A stretch of 10,518 bases of DNA from JAJPJX01 sp964568355 (GTDB lineage: Bacteria > Acidobacteriota > Terriglobia > Bryobacterales > Bryobacteraceae): NCBI GenBank assembly GCA_964568355.1, contig CAZMRK010000078.1:1-10518 (forward strand), in the 5' to 3' direction. Below are positions 6,520 through 10,518 of this stretch, piece after piece. The notes beneath the pieces were generated by a model. That model was not told the DNA's origin. It saw only the letters and a program-made list of their open reading frames with translations, and searched no databases. The position numbers were made by a program, and so were the translations under genes. Numbering within the stretch: the stretch's first letter is position 1; each line of letters begins with the position of its first letter.

Positions 6520-7179
6520 ATGTCCGATTTGCAGAAGCTACATGACGCGGTGCTGAACGGCGACGCGAAGACTGCGGTTGCCGTAACCAAGGAGGCGCTG
6601 GCCGACGGCGTGGATCCGTTGGAACTGGTCACCAAGCATATGGTGCCGGCCATGGACGAGGTAGGAAGGCGCTTCGAGTGCGAGGAATACTTCGTACCGG
6701 AGTTGCTGATTTCGGCCCGCGCCATGAAAGGCGCTCTGGAGCTGATCCGGCCGCTGCTGGCGGCGCGCGGAGAGGAGCCGGCCGGACGTGTGGCGATCGG
6801 CACGGTCAAAGGCGATCTGCACGATATCGGGAAGAACCTGGTCGCCTCCATGCTGGAGGGCGGCGGGTTTGAGGTGATCGACCTCGGCGCCGATGTTCCC
6901 CCGGAGAAATTCGTGGCGGCGGTACGGGAAAAAGGCGCGAATGTCGTGGCGCTTTCCGCGCTGCTGACCGTAACGATGCCTTCCATGAAGACCACGATCG
7001 AGGCGCTTCGCGAGGCGGGTGTACGGGACGCGGTCAAGATCATGGTAGGGGGTGCGCCGGTGACGGCACAGTATGCCCACGACATCGGGGCGGACGGCTA
7101 TAGCGACAACGCCACGGGCGCGGTGGCACTGGCTCGCCAGTTGACGGCGGCTCGCAAGGAAGCGATTCCGGCCTCCTGA
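6520..7179 (+). CDS. Corrinoid (B12-binding) methyl-carrier protein, MtaC/MtbC type
   Basis: 219 aa. Small cytoplasmic corrinoid protein that shuttles a methyl group on cobalt between a substrate-specific methyltransferase and a second methyltransferase. Residues about 1-85 form the helical cap domain of this class (VPAMDEVGRRFECEEYFVPELL and what follows). Residues about 88-210 form the Rossmann B12-binding domain with D99-L-H101-D-I-G104, where His101 is the lower cobalt ligand, plus SALLTVTM and GGAPV, which line the corrinoid pocket. Length and order match the MtaC/MtbC/MttC group rather than MetH, which is much longer. It follows the UroD-like methyltransferase by 9 bp with an overlapping ribosome site, so the two are almost certainly co-transcribed. 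Such carriers oxidise easily and normally need an ATP-dependent reductive activator, which must be elsewhere in the genome. The class is secure; the methyl donor is unknown. Confidence 0.93.
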   Translation: MSDLQKLHDAVLNGDAKTAVAVTKEALADGVDPLELVTKHMVPAMDEVGRRFECEEYFVPELLISARAMKGALELIRPLLAARGEEPAGRVAIGTVKGDLHDIGKNLVASMLEGGGFEVIDLGADVPPEKFVAAVREKGANVVALSALLTVTMPSMKTTIEALREAGVRDAVKIMVGGAPVTAQYAHDIGADGYSDNATGAVALARQLTAARKEAIPAS

Positions 7180-7220
7180 GGGTAGCGCTGCAACCTGATG
7201 ATTCAGTTCGCCCGCTTGCT

Positions 7221-7258
7221 GCGCGCGCGGTTCAGTGCGGGCACTGAGCCACGCGCGC
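7221..7258. terminator. Strong hairpin between convergent genes, possible bidirectional terminator
   Basis: Arms 7221-7237 and 7242-7258 can pair over 17 positions with one C/A mismatch (7228/7251) and one G-T wobble (7231/7248), closing a CGGG loop. It lies between the corrinoid gene stop and the receptor stop, where a terminator is expected for both. No T-run follows on either strand, so it is not a classical intrinsic terminator; it may act as an RNA 3'-end stabiliser or a U-less terminator. The rest of the 7180-7267 gap shows no other feature. Confidence 0.55.
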
Positions 7259-7267
7259 GAAGGATCG

Positions 7268-10200
7268 CTAAAAGTGGAAGCGCAGGGCGAACTGCATGAT
7301 GCGCGGGTCGGCGGCGAGCGTGGTGATGGAGCCCACGGCGCCGCTGCTCAGGTCGGAGTTCGGTTTGCCGAACTGCGGCGTATTGGTGAAGTTGAAGACC
7401 TCCCAGCGAAACTCCAGGCCGGTGCGTTCGGTGATGGGGAAGTCGCGGTGCAGCGCGAAATCGAAGACGTTGGTATGCGGACCGCGAATGATGTTGCGGC
7501 CGGCATTGCCGTACTGCCCCGGAGACTGTAGCGCGAAAGCATTGATGCCATTCGGGCTGATTGCGCGGCAGGCGGAGTTGGTGGAGGCATAGAACCAGCA
7601 ACTCACGTTACCCAGAATTTGCGGCGTGCCGATCACGTTGGGAACTGCCACCTGGGTGCCGTTGGAATCGATGGAGTTGCCAATGGCGCCGCCAGAACTC
7701 ACCGTGAAGGGCTTGCCGCTGGCGAAGGTGTAGGAACCGCTGGTCCGGAAGCCGCCTACGATCCAGGAAAGCAGCCCATGGTTCGCGAAGGGCCTTCCTT
7801 TCCCGAAAGGTAATTCGTAGACGTAGCTGAATACCACGCGGTTGCGGCTATCGAAGTCACTCAGTCCACGCCAGGAGGCGAAGTCGCGGATGTTCTGGGC
7901 TCCTCCGGAGCCCAGCGATTCCAGCGGTTCGGAAACGTTGTCGATGTTCTTCGAGAGAGTATAGGCCAGACGGAACGTCAGGCCATGTTGCATCCGGTGC
8001 TCCAGGGTGAGATCCAGGCCCTGATAGGTGCCGTTCCCCAGCGGATTGGTGAACTCCAGGTAGCCGAATGCCGGGTAGGGGAGGACGCCGTTGAGAGGCT
8101 GGTTGGCATCGTAGATGGCGTTGATGTGGGTGGTCTTGCTGCCCACGTAATCGGCTTCCAGGAAGAGGCCGAGCGGGAGGCTGCGCTGGATACCGAAGCT
8201 CCACTGCTGCACGTAGGGGAAGGGATCCTCCACAGGAATTGATCGAATGTGAACGGATTTGTAATTGAGCGCGGCCGGATCGAGGAAATTGGCTGGAAAG
8301 CCTTGCTGCAGGAAAAGGACCGGCTGCGTGGCCGTGGAAGGAACAGCCGGGGTGTTGTTCACCAGGAAAGGCGGGTTGAGGGTGGTCTGATTTTCGCTGC
8401 CGTTGCGATCGAGCATCGAGTAGAAGATGCCGTAACCGGCGCGCAACACCGTTTGCGGATCGATCTGATAGGCGATGCCCACGCGCGGGGCGAAGTTGAG
8501 ACGGTTGGGCTTCACCGTGGAACGGTCCTGCAGGCCGCCATCCTTGGCATAGATCAACTGGCCCGTGGCGTAGTCGAAGTTGGAGATGTGATTCTTACCT
8601 TCGAGCAGCGGCGAAGCGAAATCGTAGCGCAGTCCGAGATTCAAAGAGAGTTTGGGCGTGACTTTGTAGTCGTCCTGGGCAAAGAACGAAAACATGTGGA
8701 GGCGCTGATCGGCAAAGTAGACATTGGAAAGCTGGGCATTCTGCACATAGCCGAGCAGTCCGTCGGCATAGGACAGCCCGGTGCCGGAGACGCACTGATT
8801 TGCGGCATTGCGCTGGCAGGTGAAGATCCGGTCGAAGCCGATGGTGCCGCGCGTACCGGGAACGTCCATGAAGTTATTGCGCATGGGGGCGTGCAGGTTG
8901 GCGCCAAATTTCAACTGGTGGCGGCCCAGATTCCAGGAGAGCGAGTCGGAAAACTGAAACTGCTGGGTGATCTGGAACTTGGGCAGGAAGGCCGGGGAAC
9001 CGATGAAGGTGTTGAAACCGGTGAACGTGATCAAGGGAACGCCGCCGTCAATGGCGGGATTCTGCGGGACGCCGGGAACGAAATCGGAGGTGTGGTTGAG
9101 ACCGAAGGGATCCTGTGCAGCAAAGGAATTGTCCCGGGTGAACCCCACGCGAAATTCATTCACCAGGCGCGGTGAGAGGACGCGCGTCCAGCCGATGACG
9201 GCTCCGTGATTGGTCAGGTGCTGCCGCCCGAAGGCCGAAGTCGAGGTGCCATCAGCGATGCCGCCGAAGTTCCCGGGGATGAAGCGACTGCGGTCCGCCC
9301 AGCTATAGCGCCCGAATACGCTGTCGGCGGAGGTGGGCGTCCAGTCAACGCGCGCGCTGTAGCGGTCATTGTCATCGGTCAAGGCGCCGTTGCGCGCAAA
9401 GTTGTTGTTTTGCCCGGGCAGATTGGCCTGTGGGAACAAGGCCATGACCTTTTGCATGGAAGCATCCAGACGGCCAGTGGGAATCTGATTGTTCGGGAAG
9501 GGTTGTTGCGTGGTGGGATCGTAGATGACGGGGTACGCGCCGAGACCGGCCGCGGCGGCGGCAGCATTGCTGAAATCGCCGATGCGCTCATTGGGCAGGG
9601 GGACGGTGGTGATCCGCGAGACTCCGTTGTTGATGCGCGTACTTTCCCAATCGAAGAAGCCGAAGAGCTTGTCCTTGATGGCCGGTCCACCGATGTTTCC
9701 ACCGAACTGGTTCCGTTGATTCTTGGGTTTCACCAAGCCGTTGCGATTGGAGAAAAAGTCATTTGCGTCGAGGACATTGTTGCGCAGGTATTCGTACAAA
9801 AGGCCGTGGAACTGATTCGTGCCGCTCTTGGTGGTGACCACGACCGCGGCTCCGGGACTGCGACCGTATTCGGCCGAGTACGGGTTGGTGATGACCTTGA
9901 ATTCCTGGATGTCGTCCACGGAAGGCCGCACGGCCTGCGTGCTCAGCTCCTGCACGTTCTCCGAGAAGGTATTGTTGTCGACGCCGTCCAGAATAAAGTT
10001 GTTTTGCAGCGAGCGCACGCCGTGAACGTTGAAGCCGCCGGTGCGGCCGGCGCTGGTGGCGCCGCTCTGCTCGGTGTAGCGGTTCCCTTGCACTCCGGCG
10101 ACGAGATTGAGCAGGTCGTCCCAACTTCGCAGGGTCAGAGGGAATTTTGAGACGAAGGTGTTGTCCACGACGGTTCCCAAGGTGGCGTCGTCGGGGGAGA

Positions 10201-10518
10201 ACTGCGGCGCGGTCGAACGCACTTCGACCGTAGTGCCCACCTGGCCAACGGTGAGAGTGAAATCCAGGCGGGCCTTCTGGGCGGTCTGCAAGGTGACCGG
10301 CTGCTCTGCCTTCTCGAATCCGGCGTGTTCGGCGGTAACTTCGTACTCCCCAATGGGTAGCGTGGCGAAAGAATAATAGCCGCTGCCGTCGGTCAGAACC
10401 TGCCGGCTGACATTGGTGGACTTATTACGAGCCGTAACGGATACACCCGAGATCACGCCCTGGCTGGCGTCGGTGACTAATCCGCCCAGGCTGGCGCTGC
10501 TGACCTGAGCGGAGGCGA
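7268..10518 (-). CDS. Oar-like TonB-dependent outer-membrane receptor with carboxypeptidase-regulatory domain (5' end outside window)
   Basis: About 1082 residues visible; the frame stays open to the window edge, so the start codon and most of the signal peptide are missing. The visible part opens with ASAQ, which looks like a signal peptidase site, so probably only 20-30 residues are lost. A GTG at 10456 is internal, not the start. Order: carboxypeptidase-D regulatory-like beta domain (about 8-95, with TDGSGYYSFATLPIGEYEV); plug domain (about 108-240, with NFILDGVDNN and the I-T-N-P-Y-S-A-E-Y-G-R segment); then a large beta barrel ending in ALRFHF, the terminal aromatic expected of outer-membrane barrels. 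This is the Oar-type receptor so abundant in Acidobacteriota, thought to take up or bind large ligands such as oligosaccharides or peptides with TonB-ExbBD energy. No clear TonB box is visible. A run of six alanines lies in an early barrel loop. It converges on the corrinoid gene; the ligand is unknown. Confidence 0.93.
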   Translation of the reverse strand, partial: ASAQVSSASLGGLVTDASQGVISGVSVTARNKSTNVSRQVLTDGSGYYSFATLPIGEYEVTAEHAGFEKAEQPVTLQTAQKARLDFTLTVGQVGTTVEVRSTAPQFSPDDATLGTVVDNTFVSKFPLTLRSWDDLLNLVAGVQGNRYTEQSGATSAGRTGGFNVHGVRSLQNNFILDGVDNNTFSENVQELSTQAVRPSVDDIQEFKVITNPYSAEYGRSPGAAVVVTTKSGTNQFHGLLYEYLRNNVLDANDFFSNRNGLVKPKNQRNQFGGNIGGPAIKDKLFGFFDWESTRINNGVSRITTVPLPNERIGDFSNAAAAAAGLGAYPVIYDPTTQQPFPNNQIPTGRLDASMQKVMALFPQANLPGQNNNFARNGALTDDNDRYSARVDWTPTSADSVFGRYSWADRSRFIPGNFGGIADGTSTSAFGRQHLTNHGAVIGWTRVLSPRLVNEFRVGFTRDNSFAAQDPFGLNHTSDFVPGVPQNPAIDGGVPLITFTGFNTFIGSPAFLPKFQITQQFQFSDSLSWNLGRHQLKFGANLHAPMRNNFMDVPGTRGTIGFDRIFTCQRNAANQCVSGTGLSYADGLLGYVQNAQLSNVYFADQRLHMFSFFAQDDYKVTPKLSLNLGLRYDFASPLLEGKNHISNFDYATGQLIYAKDGGLQDRSTVKPNRLNFAPRVGIAYQIDPQTVLRAGYGIFYSMLDRNGSENQTTLNPPFLVNNTPAVPSTATQPVLFLQQGFPANFLDPAALNYKSVHIRSIPVEDPFPYVQQWSFGIQRSLPLGLFLEADYVGSKTTHINAIYDANQPLNGVLPYPAFGYLEFTNPLGNGTYQGLDLTLEHRMQHGLTFRLAYTLSKNIDNVSEPLESLGSGGAQNIRDFASWRGLSDFDSRNRVVFSYVYELPFGKGRPFANHGLLSWIVGGFRTSGSYTFASGKPFTVSSGGAIGNSIDSNGTQVAVPNVIGTPQILGNVSCWFYASTNSACRAISPNGINAFALQSPGQYGNAGRNIIRGPHTNVFDFALHRDFPITERTGLEFRWEVFNFTNTPQFGKPNSDLSSGAVGSITTLAADPRIMQFALRFHF

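Noticed and set aside
9540..9565. GCC/GCG-rich run encoding six alanines in the receptor, considered as a simple repeat or phase-variable tract
   Set aside because: Too short and mixed in codons to act as a slippage tract; a normal loop composition for this receptor type.
8249..10150. Two long plus-strand open frames (8249-9175 and 9206-10150) inside the receptor gene
   Set aside because: Both lie wholly within the continuous Oar-like receptor frame on the minus strand and show low-complexity Gly/Val/Glu-rich antisense composition without domains.

Overview
The window reads as GC-rich bacterial chromosome, most likely from the Acidobacteriota (Solibacter/Bryobacter type). The suggestion rests on the combination of an Oar-like TonB-dependent receptor with an N-terminal carboxypeptidase-regulatory domain, a Tat-type Gfo/Idh/MocA oxidoreductase, an exported GH2 glycosidase and a UroD-family methyltransferase/corrinoid protein pair. 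This placement is inference from gene content and protein style, not from a marker gene. About 98% of the sequence is coding. No rRNA, tRNA, CRISPR, insertion sequence or phage gene is visible, and no gene shows an obvious frameshift.

Layout, left to right: (1) 35-1216 (+), a Gfo/Idh/MocA-family oxidoreductase with a possible Tat signal. (2) 1206-2642 (-), a double-length ThyX-like thymidylate synthase whose 3' end overlaps gene 1 by 11 bp. (3) 2667-3098 (+), dUTPase, divergent from ThyX with only 24 bp between the start codons. (4) 3105-5216 (-), an exported glycoside hydrolase family 2 enzyme, convergent with dUTPase across 6 bp. (5) 5248-6510 (+), a UroD-superfamily methyltransferase, divergent from the GH2 gene with 31 bp between starts. 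(6) 6520-7179 (+), a corrinoid protein, in an operon with gene 5. (7) 7268-10518 (-), a large Oar-like outer-membrane receptor running off the right edge. It is separated from gene 6 by a strong hairpin.

Functionally, two pairs make sense. dUTPase makes dUMP, the substrate of thymidylate synthase, so dut and the ThyX-like gene form a dTMP-synthesis pair from one tiny divergent control region. The UroD-like protein and the corrinoid protein look like the methyltransferase I and corrinoid carrier of a methyl-transfer (demethylation) system whose methyl donor cannot be read from sequence. The GH2 enzyme and the TonB-type receptor suggest a polysaccharide- or glycoside-using lifestyle, but neither has a regulator or partner here that fixes the substrate.

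The most notable observation is in the ThyX-like protein. Its two tandem domains have lost complementary halves of the ThyX signature: domain 1 keeps the S-x-R-Y part and both distal arginines but has no RHR, while domain 2 keeps RHR but lacks the rest. This suggests a composite active site. A second observation is that both divergent gene pairs appear to share a -10 element readable on both strands with the same one-base offset. I see no wholly new multi-gene system in the window.
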